Assembly (NCBI RefSeq): GCF_001580545.1
Contig: NZ_LRBG01000004.1
Location: 682,001 to 746,000, forward strand
DNA length: 64,000 nt
Direction of reading: 5' to 3'
DNA from: Paraburkholderia monticola
GTDB lineage: Bacteria > Pseudomonadota > Gammaproteobacteria > Burkholderiales > Burkholderiaceae
A program made the position numbers and the translations under genes. Each line of letters begins with the position of its first letter. Positions within the stretch are counted from its first letter, which is position 1. The notes under the pieces are model-generated. The model did no database searches. It saw nothing but the letters and a program-made list of their open reading frames with translations, and was not told where the DNA came from. Shown here piece by piece: positions 46,769-56,226 of the stretch.

Positions 46769-48127
46769 ATGGAAAACGGATCTTTAGCAGCGTCGCGCGG
46801 CACCGCCGAACGTGGCGCGAAGCATCGCTGGAAAGTGCTGGGCGTAGGTTTTGCCGCGAACGCGAGTTTTTCGGCGGCATTTTCGGGTATCCCGACGACC
46901 GCGGTGTTTCTGCGCTCGGACTACCACCTCGGCAATCACGGACTCGGCCTCGTGCTCGGCATGCTCGGGCTCGGCATCGCAGTCAGCGAGTTGCCGTGGG
47001 GGCTGTTGACCGACCGCTGGGGCGATCGGCGCGTGCTGTTGCTCGGGCTGCTATCGACCGCGGCCGCGCTCGCCGGCCTCTCGCTGTTCGTGTCGCCGGG
47101 CGGCGCGCAGGTGCCCGGCATCGTGCCGCTCGCGCTCGGGCTGTTGCTGGTCGGACTGTTGGGCGGCAGCGTCAACGGGTCGAGCGGCCGAGCGGTGATG
47201 GCCTGGTTTCGCGAAGGCGAGCGTGGCCTCGCGATGAGCATCCGCCAAACCGCGGTGCCCGCGGGCGGCGGCCTCGGCGCACTGGTGCTGCCGGTGCTCG
47301 CGTCACGGTTGGGCTTTGCGAGCGCCTATGCAGTGTTGGCGTTGGCGTGCGCGATCACCGCGTGGTTCGCGTGGCGCTGGTTGCACGAGCCTTCGCACGC
47401 TGACGATGCGGTGCCGGTCAACGGTGCGCGCTTGGCTGCGACGGCCCGTGCGGCGACGGGCGGCGTGCAAAGCGCAAATATCCCCACCGCGAGCGCGCCG
47501 CCGCCAGCGGTTTCGCCATTGCGCGACATCGCGATCTGGCGTGTCGCTCTCGGCGCGGGCGCGTTGTGCGTGCCGCAGATCGCCGTGATCACGTTCGGCA
47601 CGGTGTTCCTGCACGACTTCGGCCGTGCCGGCGTGTTCGCGATCAGCGCGACGATGGCCGCGGTGCAGACCGGCGCCGCGATCGCGCGGGTCTGGAGCGG
47701 CGCGTGGACCGACCGGCGCGGCAATCGTCGCGCGTATATGCGGGCATGCAGTCTGTTGACCGCCGTGCTGTTCGTGCTGCTCGCGCTTGCGACCGGGCTC
47801 GTCGGCGTGCATCGCGCCGGAGCGGTCGCGCTGTTCGCACCGATGATCGTGCTCGGCGGCGTCAGCGCGTCGGCGTGGCACGGCGTCGCGTTCACCGAAC
47901 TCGCGACGCTCGCCGGTACGCGCCGCGCGGGCACCGCGCTCGCGATGGGCAACACCTGCGTGTTCCTCACGCTATTCGTGACACCGCTCGCGATTCCGGC
48001 GCTGCTGTCGTTGGGGGCATGGCCGCTGGTGTGGGCCGTGGCGAGCGCCTGTGCGTTGCTCGCGTTGCCGGTGTTTCCTCGGGCGGCGCTCACACGCGCG
48101 ATGCGCGCGGGCGGCGCGACCGTGTGA
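46769..48127 (+). CDS. MFS transporter next to LysR regulator
   Basis: The 452-residue protein has about 12 spans. The A-motif-like WGLLTDRWGDRRVLLLGL lies near residue 80. A long cytoplasmic Ala/Pro-rich loop (about residues 205-250) follows span six. A second A-like motif (WSGAWTDRRGNRRAY) marks the C-terminal half. The substrate is unknown. GGAGG lies 5 bases before the ATG at 46769; a GTG immediately upstream is a weaker alternative. Confidence 0.88.
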   Translation: MENGSLAASRGTAERGAKHRWKVLGVGFAANASFSAAFSGIPTTAVFLRSDYHLGNHGLGLVLGMLGLGIAVSELPWGLLTDRWGDRRVLLLGLLSTAAALAGLSLFVSPGGAQVPGIVPLALGLLLVGLLGGSVNGSSGRAVMAWFREGERGLAMSIRQTAVPAGGGLGALVLPVLASRLGFASAYAVLALACAITAWFAWRWLHEPSHADDAVPVNGARLAATARAATGGVQSANIPTASAPPPAVSPLRDIAIWRVALGAGALCVPQIAVITFGTVFLHDFGRAGVFAISATMAAVQTGAAIARVWSGAWTDRRGNRRAYMRACSLLTAVLFVLLALATGLVGVHRAGAVALFAPMIVLGGVSASAWHGVAFTELATLAGTRRAGTALAMGNTCVFLTLFVTPLAIPALLSLGAWPLVWAVASACALLALPVFPRAALTRAMRAGGATV

Positions 48128-48336
48128 TGCCGGCTGACACACGAAGGGCGCAGCGCGCCGATCCGCGCGTTGCGTTCTTGGCTCGATATTGATTCGATTC
48201 GAATTGCAGTCCGCATATCGTTTGGTAGAACTACGATTTGTCACGATTCTTAAGCCGGACTAGGAAGGCTCCGATTGCCGTGACCTGGTGAGGGTGATGA
48301 GATGGCCCTTCTGGCTGATGAAGAGCGAGACCCATC

Positions 48337-49005
48337 GTGGCGAATCTGCGGATCATTCTGGCGGACGATCATCCATTCGTTCTGCTTGGCCTGAAGTCGA
48401 CACTCGAGAGATACGAGGGTCTGTCTGTCGTCGGTCAGGCGCTCACACCCACCGCCTTGATCGCGCTGCTGCAACGCACGCGGTGCGATGTCCTCGCTGT
48501 CGACCTATCCATGCCGGAACTAGCCGGCGACATCGGCGACGGACTCGGCCTGATCCGGCGCATTCGCGGCGAGTGGCCGTCATTGCGGGTCGTCGTCGTG
48601 ACCGCGCAGACCAATGCCGCGATGTTGCGCGTGATTGCCGCCGACGGTTCCATCAGCCTGCTCGGCAAAGCCGATTCGCTCGAAGAACTGCCAAGTGCCA
48701 TCTGCGACAGCGCGCGCGGCGCGCGCTACCTCGGCCGCTCAGTCTCTGAAACGCTTGCGCGGTCGCAACAGGACGATGGCCGGGTCGTGTCGGCTCCGCT
48801 GTTGTCGAAGCGGCAGACCGACATCCTGCGCAGGCTGGTAAGCGGGGAGTCGATCGCCCAGATCGCGGCAGCGCTCGGCTGCCATCGCCGCACGGTGAGC
48901 CGGCAAAAACGCGAAGCGATGGCACGGCTTGGGGTCACCGACGACCCCGCGCTCTTTTCCAGTGTGCGTGCCTGCGGCAAGGTCCTGCTCGAACCCGAAA
49001 ACTAA
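48337..49005 (+). CDS. NarL/RcsB-type response regulator 1
   Basis: The 222-residue regulator begins at a GTG (48337); an in-frame stop just upstream rules out a longer form. The receiver domain keeps the acidic pair (ILADDHP), the phosphoacceptor aspartate in DVLAVDLSMP, a switch threonine (VVVVTAQ) and lysine (LLGKAD). The LuxR-type HTH is LSKRQTDILRRLVSGESIAQ through GCHRRTVSRQKREAMARLG. Its recognition helix is the most divergent of the three. An AATGGAC/GTCCATT inverted repeat follows the stop at 49008-49033. Confidence 0.9.
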   Translation: MANLRIILADDHPFVLLGLKSTLERYEGLSVVGQALTPTALIALLQRTRCDVLAVDLSMPELAGDIGDGLGLIRRIRGEWPSLRVVVVTAQTNAAMLRVIAADGSISLLGKADSLEELPSAICDSARGARYLGRSVSETLARSQQDDGRVVSAPLLSKRQTDILRRLVSGESIAQIAAALGCHRRTVSRQKREAMARLGVTDDPALFSSVRACGKVLLEPEN

Positions 49006-49121
49006 GCAATGGACAAACGTCATTCGGTCCATTTCAGAGCGATCTTAAGTTTGTCAAAACAGAAATGCTCGACCATTGCGAGAGCGTCGGGAAATGACAG
49101 TATCTCGAGGAGCGCCGGACG

Positions 49122-49802
49122 ATGAACCTCATGGCTGCATCAGGCACGCCTGTTCGAACAATCATCGCGGATGATCATCCGCTGGTTCTGCTAGCTATAG
49201 AAAATCTGATTGGCAACTATCCCAACCTGAAGGTGGTTGGCCGCGCGGCGGATGTCGGCGAACTGTTCATCGAAGTCGACCGCAGTCCCTGCGATCTCGT
49301 GCTGATGGACCTTTGTATGCCAGGAGGGCACAACAACAACGGGTGTGACGTCGTCAGGCAGTTCAAGGCGCGTTATCCGAACGTTGCGCTCGTCATTTTG
49401 ACAATGGAAACGGAGGCCGCGACGCTGCGCAAGGTGATATCGCTCGGCGTGGATGGACTGCTGAGCAAGCGCGATCGCATCGACCTGATTCACGTTGCCG
49501 TGGTCATGGCGCTGGCGCGCGAGCGTTATGTCGGTCCGGCGGTGCGCGCCATGCTGACCGACGTCACGCTCACGCAACGTCTGGACTTCGTGCGCACCGC
49601 CCTGTCTCGCCGCGAGTTCGAGGTATTCACGCAGTACGCATCGGGTCTCGGCGTCACGGAAATCGCCACGCGGCTGGGGCGTAGTGTGAAGACGATCAGC
49701 GCGCAAAAGTGCATGGCCATGCGCAAGCTGTCATTGAACAGCGACGCCGAATTGTTTCGTTTCGCCGTCGAGTATGGAGTAGTTCCTGACAGGCTTGGTT
49801 AG
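49122..49802 (+). CDS. NarL/RcsB-type response regulator 2
   Basis: The 226-residue regulator has a receiver domain with ADDHP, phospho-site DLVLMDLCMPG, switch VILTMET and GLLSKRD. The LuxR HTH is LSRREFEVFTQYASGLGVTE followed by GRSVKTISAQKCMAMRKLSL. The KTIS-QK-AMRKL recognition helix is the RcsB/BvgA/EvgA pattern. A GAGGAG ribosome-binding site precedes the ATG at 49122. It is the middle of three paralogous genes upstream of a hybrid sensor kinase. Confidence 0.92.
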   Translation: MNLMAASGTPVRTIIADDHPLVLLAIENLIGNYPNLKVVGRAADVGELFIEVDRSPCDLVLMDLCMPGGHNNNGCDVVRQFKARYPNVALVILTMETEAATLRKVISLGVDGLLSKRDRIDLIHVAVVMALARERYVGPAVRAMLTDVTLTQRLDFVRTALSRREFEVFTQYASGLGVTEIATRLGRSVKTISAQKCMAMRKLSLNSDAELFRFAVEYGVVPDRLG

Positions 49803-49919
49803 CATCGCTAGACCGGCGGCATCATGCTGCGCATCCGCGCGGCGAATATATCGGCATAACCGGGGGAACACGTTTCGTGCGGGATGCCGATCGACCACAT
49901 AAGAAAGCCACGGAAAAGA

Positions 49920-50564
49920 ATGACAGACAAGATTCACGTCGTCGTGGCGGACGATCACGACTGCGTTCGTGCGGGCGTCCGATCCCTGCTGCGCGACAAG
50001 CCGAATATCGAAATCGTCGGGGAAGCGGCTGACACAGAGGGCCTCGCCAGGCTGCTCGATGCGTGCGCGTGCGACGTCGTCGTGGCGGATCTTGGTATGC
50101 CGGGACCCGACGGAGACAGTAGCGCGGTGCCGCTATTGCGTCGTTTATTACGGCGCACGCTGCATCCGCACGTGGTCGTGCTGACCCTGGTCGAGCGCGC
50201 GCACGTGTTGTCGGGCTTGCGCAATATCGGTGTGACGGGAATCGTCGACAAGCGTGACGCGATTGGTGCATTGCTTGACGCAATCGAAGCCGTAGCCGCC
50301 GGGCGCATTTATCTCTCGGAGCAGGTTCAGGCGGCGCTCGCGACTGTGGAAAATGCGTCGCCACGGCGCGGCGGAGCGATGAGCGCGCGCGAGTGGGAGG
50401 TGTTTCAGCTATATGTGCGAGGCCTCGCGGTGCACGAGATCGCGACTCGTCTGCAACGCAGCGACAAGACCATCAGCACACAGAAACGCAGTGCGATGCG
50501 CAAGCTCGGACTGGATACCGAGGCCGATCTGATCGACTACGCCACTCAGATTGGGCTGCTATGA
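49920..50564 (+). CDS. NarL/RcsB-type response regulator 3
   Basis: The 214-residue regulator has a receiver domain with VADDHD, phospho-site DVVVADLGMPG, switch VVLTLVE and GIVDKRD. The LuxR HTH is MSAREWEVFQLYVRGLAVHE and RSDKTISTQKRSAMRKLGLD. The start MTDKIHVVVADDH at 49920 is preceded by GGAAAAG; an in-frame ATG at 49884 is an alternative. It is the regulator nearest to the aquaporin and hybrid kinase genes and the best candidate partner by position. Confidence 0.92.
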   Translation: MTDKIHVVVADDHDCVRAGVRSLLRDKPNIEIVGEAADTEGLARLLDACACDVVVADLGMPGPDGDSSAVPLLRRLLRRTLHPHVVVLTLVERAHVLSGLRNIGVTGIVDKRDAIGALLDAIEAVAAGRIYLSEQVQAALATVENASPRRGGAMSAREWEVFQLYVRGLAVHEIATRLQRSDKTISTQKRSAMRKLGLDTEADLIDYATQIGLL

Positions 50565-50769
50565 GGCGCTGCGATGGTCAACGTTCTCGGTTTAGATCGT
50601 TTCGAAGTGGTCAGTATCAGAATTTTCCGATTGGCCTGACCTGGCGGGCACCCAACAATTCGGCCTCGCGATTTGTCGTTGCGTGCCTCGCGCCGCAACT
50701 TTCGCTGCATCCGGTGCAGACGTCTTCGAGCGATCGTTCGATGTCTATGCCTCGCACTTGACCGATGGG

Positions 50770-51522
50770 ATGGAGATGGTGGCATTAGGTAAGCGATTGT
50801 GGAGTGAGGGCGTGGGTACGGCCTGGCTCGTATTTGCCGGCTGCGGCAGCAGGGTGCTCGATACCACGGGCGTGCTGCGGGCCAGCAGTGCGCTGGAGAT
50901 GTCGTTGGCGTTCGGTCTCGCGCTCGCTATCGGCAGCTATGCCTTCGGCAAGATTTCCGGCGCGCATTTCAACCCAGCGGTCACCGTCGGCCTCACGGTC
51001 GCGCAGCGCTTTCCGGTGCGTGACCTGTTGCCCTATATCGCCGCGCAACTCGCAGGCGCAATCGTCGCCGCGGCGCTTCTCGCCTACCTTGCCAGTTGCC
51101 GTCCGGGTTTTGAACTCGCCGCGAGCGAGTTCGCAGCGAACGGCTTCGGCGCGCATTCGCCCGCCGACTACCCCATGCACGCGGCGCTCGCCGTGGAGTT
51201 CGTCCTGTCGTTCGTGTTCGTCGGGGTTTGCCTGCTGGTCGTCGTTCGGAAAGAGACGGCACCGGTTGCGCCGCTTATCACCGGCGCGTGTCTGACGCTC
51301 ATCTATCTGGTGTCGATTCCGGTCACCAATGGATCGATCAATCCCGCTCGTTCGACCGCACAGGCGCTATTCGTCGGCAATTGGGCGCTGGACCAGTTGT
51401 GGCTGTTCTGGGCCGCGCCATTGGCCGGCGCGATCGCGGCTGGCATGCTGTTTTCGTTTCTGGACGTTCGAGCCGACGTGTCCAAGGTGTCGCTGGCGGA
51501 CGGGCAGAATGCCGTTTTGTGA
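50770..51522 (+). CDS. aqpZ: Aquaporin (AqpZ-like) with altered selectivity filter
   Basis: The 250-residue MIP-family channel has six spans and both NPA loops (GAHFNPAVTVG near residue 67 and GSINPARS near 190). Aligned without gaps to the E. coli AqpZ sequence I recall, a constant offset of five residues maps the aromatic/arginine filter F43, H174, T183, R189 onto F48, Y179, G188 and R194. The histidine and threonine are thus replaced, and solute range may differ from a strict water channel. The ATG at 50770 or 50776 starts the protein. It sits between response regulators and the hybrid kinase. Confidence 0.9.
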   Translation: MEMVALGKRLWSEGVGTAWLVFAGCGSRVLDTTGVLRASSALEMSLAFGLALAIGSYAFGKISGAHFNPAVTVGLTVAQRFPVRDLLPYIAAQLAGAIVAAALLAYLASCRPGFELAASEFAANGFGAHSPADYPMHAALAVEFVLSFVFVGVCLLVVVRKETAPVAPLITGACLTLIYLVSIPVTNGSINPARSTAQALFVGNWALDQLWLFWAAPLAGAIAAGMLFSFLDVRADVSKVSLADGQNAVL

Positions 51523-51578
51523 CCTGGGGCCGCGACGCATCGCTCGTGGTCTATGCGGGTTCTCAGCGTGAGAGATCG

Positions 51579-54500
51579 ATGACGTTCGGGCCGCAGCGTT
51601 TGTCGCGGTGTCGTTGGCCGCGCTCGCTTTGGCGCTTGCCTCGCTACTCGCTGCGCCAGTTAATAGTGGGCTGGCTTGCGCTAGGTCTGCTCGCCGTCAC
51701 GCACGAGATATGCGTGGCCGCACCTGCCGGCGCCGCACCGGACGCGCCCACCATTTCCTCCGCCTCCGAAGTCTCCACAGTTCGAGCCGGCTCGTCCGCG
51801 CACTTACCTGCTGCATTTCCCGCTGCATTTCCCGCCAGATTGACCGTCGGCATACTCGAAGGCGGATGGCCACCGTTCGACATCCCGCAGGACGGCCGGC
51901 TCGCCGGCGTGAGTGGCGACTTGTTGCGCGCTCTCGTGGGACAGAATGTCGTCATCGAGACGAAGACCTATCCGGACATGGCCCAACTGCTCGAAGCGGC
52001 TTGCGCCGGCCAGGTCGACCTGCTGACCAGTTTGGCGCGCACGCCGAAGCGCGAACGTTGCCTCAGCTTCACGGTTCCCTACTTCCACTCCTTCGCTTCG
52101 GCCGTCGTGCGTCGCGACGACACCCGGTATGTGAACGCCGCCCGGCTTGCCGGCGCGCGTATCGCGATCGAGCGTGGTTTTGCGCGTGAACGTCTGTTGC
52201 GCGATGGTCTTCCGCGCGCGCGCATCGTCTCGTTCGCGAGCACGCACGAAGCGTTGAATGCGGTGCTACATGGCGATGCCGACCTCTACTTCGGCTTCAC
52301 GCCGGTCGTGCAATACGAACTGGCCACCGAGGCATATCGCGGCTTGCGCGTCGCGTTCGAGCAAGGCGGCAAGGCGCTCGACCTGCGCTTTGCCGTCTCG
52401 CCTCGCCAGACTGCGTTGCGCGATCAACTGAACCGCGCGCTCGCGTCGCTGAACCCCGGCGAGACCGCGGCGATACGCGCGCGCTGGCTATCCGGCAACT
52501 TCCATGCGGCGCCCGCGCCGGATACGCGAGGCTTCACGCTGACACAAGAAGAAAAGAACTGGCTGCGGTCATTGCCGCCGTTGCAGATCGGCTTCGACGA
52601 CGACTGGGCGCCGTTCAGCTACGTCGACGCCGCCGGTCGTCCCGTCGGTCTCACCACCGATTACCTCGCGTACCTGAGCAGCACGCTCGGCGTCGTGTTC
52701 AAGCGCGCGCGCATGGCAGACTGGGCCGCCACTGTCGAAGCGTTCCAGCGCGGCGACCTCGCGATGTTGTCCACGGCGTCGAGTCGTGGTCCGCTTCTCG
52801 AAGGCGCCGAGCATAGCAGCGAGTACGAGAGCCATCCGCTGGTGATCGTCGGACGCAACGGCGAGCCACCCCCATGCGCGTTCGACGATTTCACGTCGTG
52901 CCGCGTCGTGATGACGCCGCATGTCGCGGGTTCGCTGCCACCGGAGTTCGAAGCGGTGCCGCTCGATCAGATCGTCGTTGCGGCGAGTCTCGGCGATGCG
53001 CTGCTCAAGGTCGCGAGCGGCGAGGCCGACGTGCTGCTCGGCAACGCGGCTGCGATCAACGCGCAACTGCGGCAGCGGTACGCCGGCATGCTCAGGGTGC
53101 TCGGAACGCTCGGCGAACCCGACGCGTTGCGTTTTGCCGTGCGCGAGGATCTCAGTCCGCTCGTCGAGCTGATCGATCGTGCGTTGCAGGCCATGCCGGC
53201 AGCCGAAAAGCAGCGTATCCGCCGCAAGTGGGCGAGCCTGGCCGCGCCGAACGAGGCGATGTGGAGCGTGAGCGCGGTGCGGCTGCTGCCGGTGCTGATC
53301 GGCATCGGCGTCGTGCTGCTGGTCACGCTGCGCGCGTACGTGCTGCTGCAGCGCGAAGTCCGGCTGCGCAAGCAGACCGAGCGCGAGCTTGCGCTGCAAC
53401 TGAACTTCCAGCAAACGATGATGAAAACGGTGCCGTATCCGCTCGTCGCGAAAGGCCTGGACGGACGGTACATCGCGATCAACGAAGCCTATGAGAAAGC
53501 GTGCGGGCTCGACCGGGAGGCGATCCTCGGGCGCACGACGGCCGAAGTCGGCACATGGGGCGACGTGAACAGCCGCAAGCTCGACGACATGACGCGCGAG
53601 ATTTTGCAGGGTGGCAACATCGCGAAAGTCGAACTGCAGTTCGAGGACGACGCGGACGAGTTGCGACACGGGCTTTTCTGGACCAGCGTTTGCAAGGACA
53701 GCGACGGGCAGCCGGCATACGTGCTGGGTACGATGGTCGACATCACCGATATCCGGCGCGCCGAAATGCGCGCTCGCGAAACCGAGCGGCGTCTGTTCGA
53801 CGTCACGCGTTCGTTGCCGGCCGTTGTTTTCCAGATGCGGCGCTCGCCGGGCGGCGCGTATTCGTTCCCGTACATCGGCGGCGACACGCGGCATCTGCTC
53901 GGCGACGGCAACGCGTCGGCTCGGCGCGAGCGGGTCGATTTCCAGCGCGTGTCGGAGCTGGATCGACCGCTCGTGCTCGCCGAACTCGAGCGGTCCGCGA
54001 ACTGTGGCACGCCGGCGCATATGGAATTCCGCGTCGAAAGCGCGGGACAGCTGAAGTGGGTGCGGGCCGAGTTGGTGCCGCGCAATGAAGCCGATGGCAG
54101 CGTCGTGTGGAGCGGCTATTGGGTCGATGCGAGCGTCGAGCGCGCGCGTTCGGAGGAACTCGCGCGGGCCCGCGATGTGGCCGAGGCGGCCTCGCGCGCG
54201 AAGGACAGCTTCTTCGCGATGATGAGCCACGAAATCCGCACGCCGATGAACGGCGTGCTGGGTCTCGTCGAAGTACTCGAGCGCACGCCGCTCAGCACTG
54301 ACCAAAGCGAAATGCTCGGCATGATCAACGAATCGGCGGGCGCGCTGCTGCAGATTCTCGATGACCTGCTCGACTATTCGAAGATCGAGGCGGGAGGGCT
54401 CACGCTCGAAGCCGAGCCGGTCGATCTGCGTGAGCTCGTCGACAACGCGGTCGGTCTGCTCGCGGGGCGCGCCCACGAAAAAGGGCTGAGAGTGCGCGTC

Positions 54501-56159
54501 GACATCGCGGCCGGCGTCGCCGCGACGCTGCGCGGCGACAGCGTGCGTCTGCGGCAAATCCTGTTCAACCTGCTCGGCAATGCGATCAAGTTCACGCCGA
54601 AAGGTGAGGTGGGCGTGAGCGTAGCAGTCGTCGAAGATCGCGCGGATGGGCAGACCTTGGACCTGACCGTGCGGGACACCGGTATCGGCATCGCACCGGA
54701 CGTGCAGTCCGGCCTGTTCGAGCCGTTTGTGCAGGCGGAATCGTCCACCTCGCGGCGCTTTGGCGGCACGGGCCTTGGGCTCACGATCTGTCGCAAGCTG
54801 ATCGACCTGATGCACGGCACGCTCACGCTGCGCAGCGAACCCGGCCGCGGCACGAACATAGTCGTACGGCTGACGATGCCGGTTGTCGGGCGGCGCTATT
54901 CGGTCAATGGTCTGCGCGGCAAATCCGCCGTGGTGATCACACGTGATCCGCGCATCGGCCGGGCCCTCGCGCACTTCGGCGAGGCGCTCGGGCTCGAACT
55001 GTGCTGTCTCGCGCCTGACGCGGCGACGCAGGGCAAAAGTGCCGCGCTGAGCCGCGCCGACCTGCTGTTCGTCGGCGAGGACGTCACGTTGCCCGAGCAG
55101 ATCGGCGCCCATACGCGCCTCGTCACGCTGACCGAAAAATCGAAGCCGACCGGGTACCGCATCCTCGACGACAAGGTGCGCGTGAGCATCAATCCGATTT
55201 CGTGGCGGGGCCTCGGTGCCGCATGCGCGGCCGCGATGACGGGACTGCCGTCGATGGCTCAGATAGCACCGCGCGCCGCAGGCGTGCCGTTCACGACCGA
55301 AAGCGTCGCGGCGCCCCCGGATCGTGAACGCGCGATCGCGAACGGGCGGCTGATTCTGGTGGCCGAGGACCATCCGGTCAATCAGGAGCTGATCCGCCAT
55401 CAACTCGCGCTGCTGGGTTTCGCGTGCGACGTCGCGAATGACGGCGCCGAGGCGCTCGCCGCGCTGGAACGCACGAACTACGGTTGCCTGATCACGGACT
55501 GTTACATGCCGAACCTGTCCGGCTACGAACTGACCCGCCGTATTCGCGAGGCGGAGGCGCGGCGCGGCGACGCGCTGCGTCTGCCGATACTTGGTATCAC
55601 GGCCAATACCGCGCCCGACGATCTGAGCCGGTGCCGCGAGGCCGGCATGGACGACAGTCTGATCAAGCCGACCCGTCTCGCCACGTTGCGCGACCGTCTG
55701 AGCCGTTGGTTCGACCCCGACAGCGTGCAGCACGCCGCGCCGGCGGAAACGTCCGGCCGCTCGCCAGCGGCGCCGCCCGGTGAGCCGGTGGCCACGCGGC
55801 GCGTCGGTACTGAATCGTTCGTGCCCATCGAACTCGCGCACATGACGCAGCTATGGGGGAGCGAGTCGACGGTCAAGGCGCTACTCGACGCGTTCGTCTC
55901 GTCGGTCCGCGACGACATCCAAGCGCTTGCGCCGTTGCTCGAACGCGCGGATGCCGGGCGGGTAGGCGAGTGGCTGCATCGGGTGATCGGGGCAGCGAAC
56001 GTGCTGAAGTATCCCCCGCTCATGCAGACGCTCGAAGCCTATCGCCGCGATATTGCCGGGAAGTCGCCCGAGCACTTGCGCGTAGAAGGGCATGCGCTGA
56101 TCCGTCAGTGCGAGGCGATCCTCGACGGCATCGAACAGCAGGCCGCGCTGCTCACCTAG
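51579..56159 (+). CDS. BvgS/EvgS-like unorthodox hybrid histidine kinase
   Basis: This protein of about 1526 residues senses periplasmic signals and relays phosphate His-Asp-His to response regulators. Domains in order: N-terminal membrane segment (about 26-42); two SBP_bac_3 Venus-flytrap domains (about 88-307 and 333-553); membrane span (about 567-590); two PAS-like domains (about 611-729 and 734-858); HisKA with H884 in MMSHEIRTPMNG; HATPase (NAIKFTPKGE, DTGIGIA, GGTGLGLTI); a 110-residue pseudo-receiver-like linker; receiver with D1307 in LITDCYMP; and Hpt with H1467 in LHRVIGAANVL. The ATG at 51579 starts ahead of the signal-anchor; the frame is open to 51228. It lies 56 bp after the aquaporin gene. 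Confidence 0.93.
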   Translation: MTFGPQRLSRCRWPRSLWRLPRYSLRQLIVGWLALGLLAVTHEICVAAPAGAAPDAPTISSASEVSTVRAGSSAHLPAAFPAAFPARLTVGILEGGWPPFDIPQDGRLAGVSGDLLRALVGQNVVIETKTYPDMAQLLEAACAGQVDLLTSLARTPKRERCLSFTVPYFHSFASAVVRRDDTRYVNAARLAGARIAIERGFARERLLRDGLPRARIVSFASTHEALNAVLHGDADLYFGFTPVVQYELATEAYRGLRVAFEQGGKALDLRFAVSPRQTALRDQLNRALASLNPGETAAIRARWLSGNFHAAPAPDTRGFTLTQEEKNWLRSLPPLQIGFDDDWAPFSYVDAAGRPVGLTTDYLAYLSSTLGVVFKRARMADWAATVEAFQRGDLAMLSTASSRGPLLEGAEHSSEYESHPLVIVGRNGEPPPCAFDDFTSCRVVMTPHVAGSLPPEFEAVPLDQIVVAASLGDALLKVASGEADVLLGNAAAINAQLRQRYAGMLRVLGTLGEPDALRFAVREDLSPLVELIDRALQAMPAAEKQRIRRKWASLAAPNEAMWSVSAVRLLPVLIGIGVVLLVTLRAYVLLQREVRLRKQTERELALQLNFQQTMMKTVPYPLVAKGLDGRYIAINEAYEKACGLDREAILGRTTAEVGTWGDVNSRKLDDMTREILQGGNIAKVELQFEDDADELRHGLFWTSVCKDSDGQPAYVLGTMVDITDIRRAEMRARETERRLFDVTRSLPAVVFQMRRSPGGAYSFPYIGGDTRHLLGDGNASARRERVDFQRVSELDRPLVLAELERSANCGTPAHMEFRVESAGQLKWVRAELVPRNEADGSVVWSGYWVDASVERARSEELARARDVAEAASRAKDSFFAMMSHEIRTPMNGVLGLVEVLERTPLSTDQSEMLGMINESAGALLQILDDLLDYSKIEAGGLTLEAEPVDLRELVDNAVGLLAGRAHEKGLRVRVDIAAGVAATLRGDSVRLRQILFNLLGNAIKFTPKGEVGVSVAVVEDRADGQTLDLTVRDTGIGIAPDVQSGLFEPFVQAESSTSRRFGGTGLGLTICRKLIDLMHGTLTLRSEPGRGTNIVVRLTMPVVGRRYSVNGLRGKSAVVITRDPRIGRALAHFGEALGLELCCLAPDAATQGKSAALSRADLLFVGEDVTLPEQIGAHTRLVTLTEKSKPTGYRILDDKVRVSINPISWRGLGAACAAAMTGLPSMAQIAPRAAGVPFTTESVAAPPDRERAIANGRLILVAEDHPVNQELIRHQLALLGFACDVANDGAEALAALERTNYGCLITDCYMPNLSGYELTRRIREAEARRGDALRLPILGITANTAPDDLSRCREAGMDDSLIKPTRLATLRDRLSRWFDPDSVQHAAPAETSGRSPAAPPGEPVATRRVGTESFVPIELAHMTQLWGSESTVKALLDAFVSSVRDDIQALAPLLERADAGRVGEWLHRVIGAANVLKYPPLMQTLEAYRRDIAGKSPEHLRVEGHALIRQCEAILDGIEQQAALLT

Positions 56160-56226
56160 CGGTGCGGCCTGCCGTGGCCCTGCGCAAAAACCAGGCGATT
56201 CAAACGGTCTGGGAACAATCGGGACG

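Noticed and set aside
52569-55841. A 1090-codon open frame antisense to the hybrid kinase
   Set aside because: Its sequence is His/Arg/Asp-rich with no recognisable domain, as expected for the reverse strand of a GC-rich gene. The plus strand encodes a full set of kinase domains over the same span.
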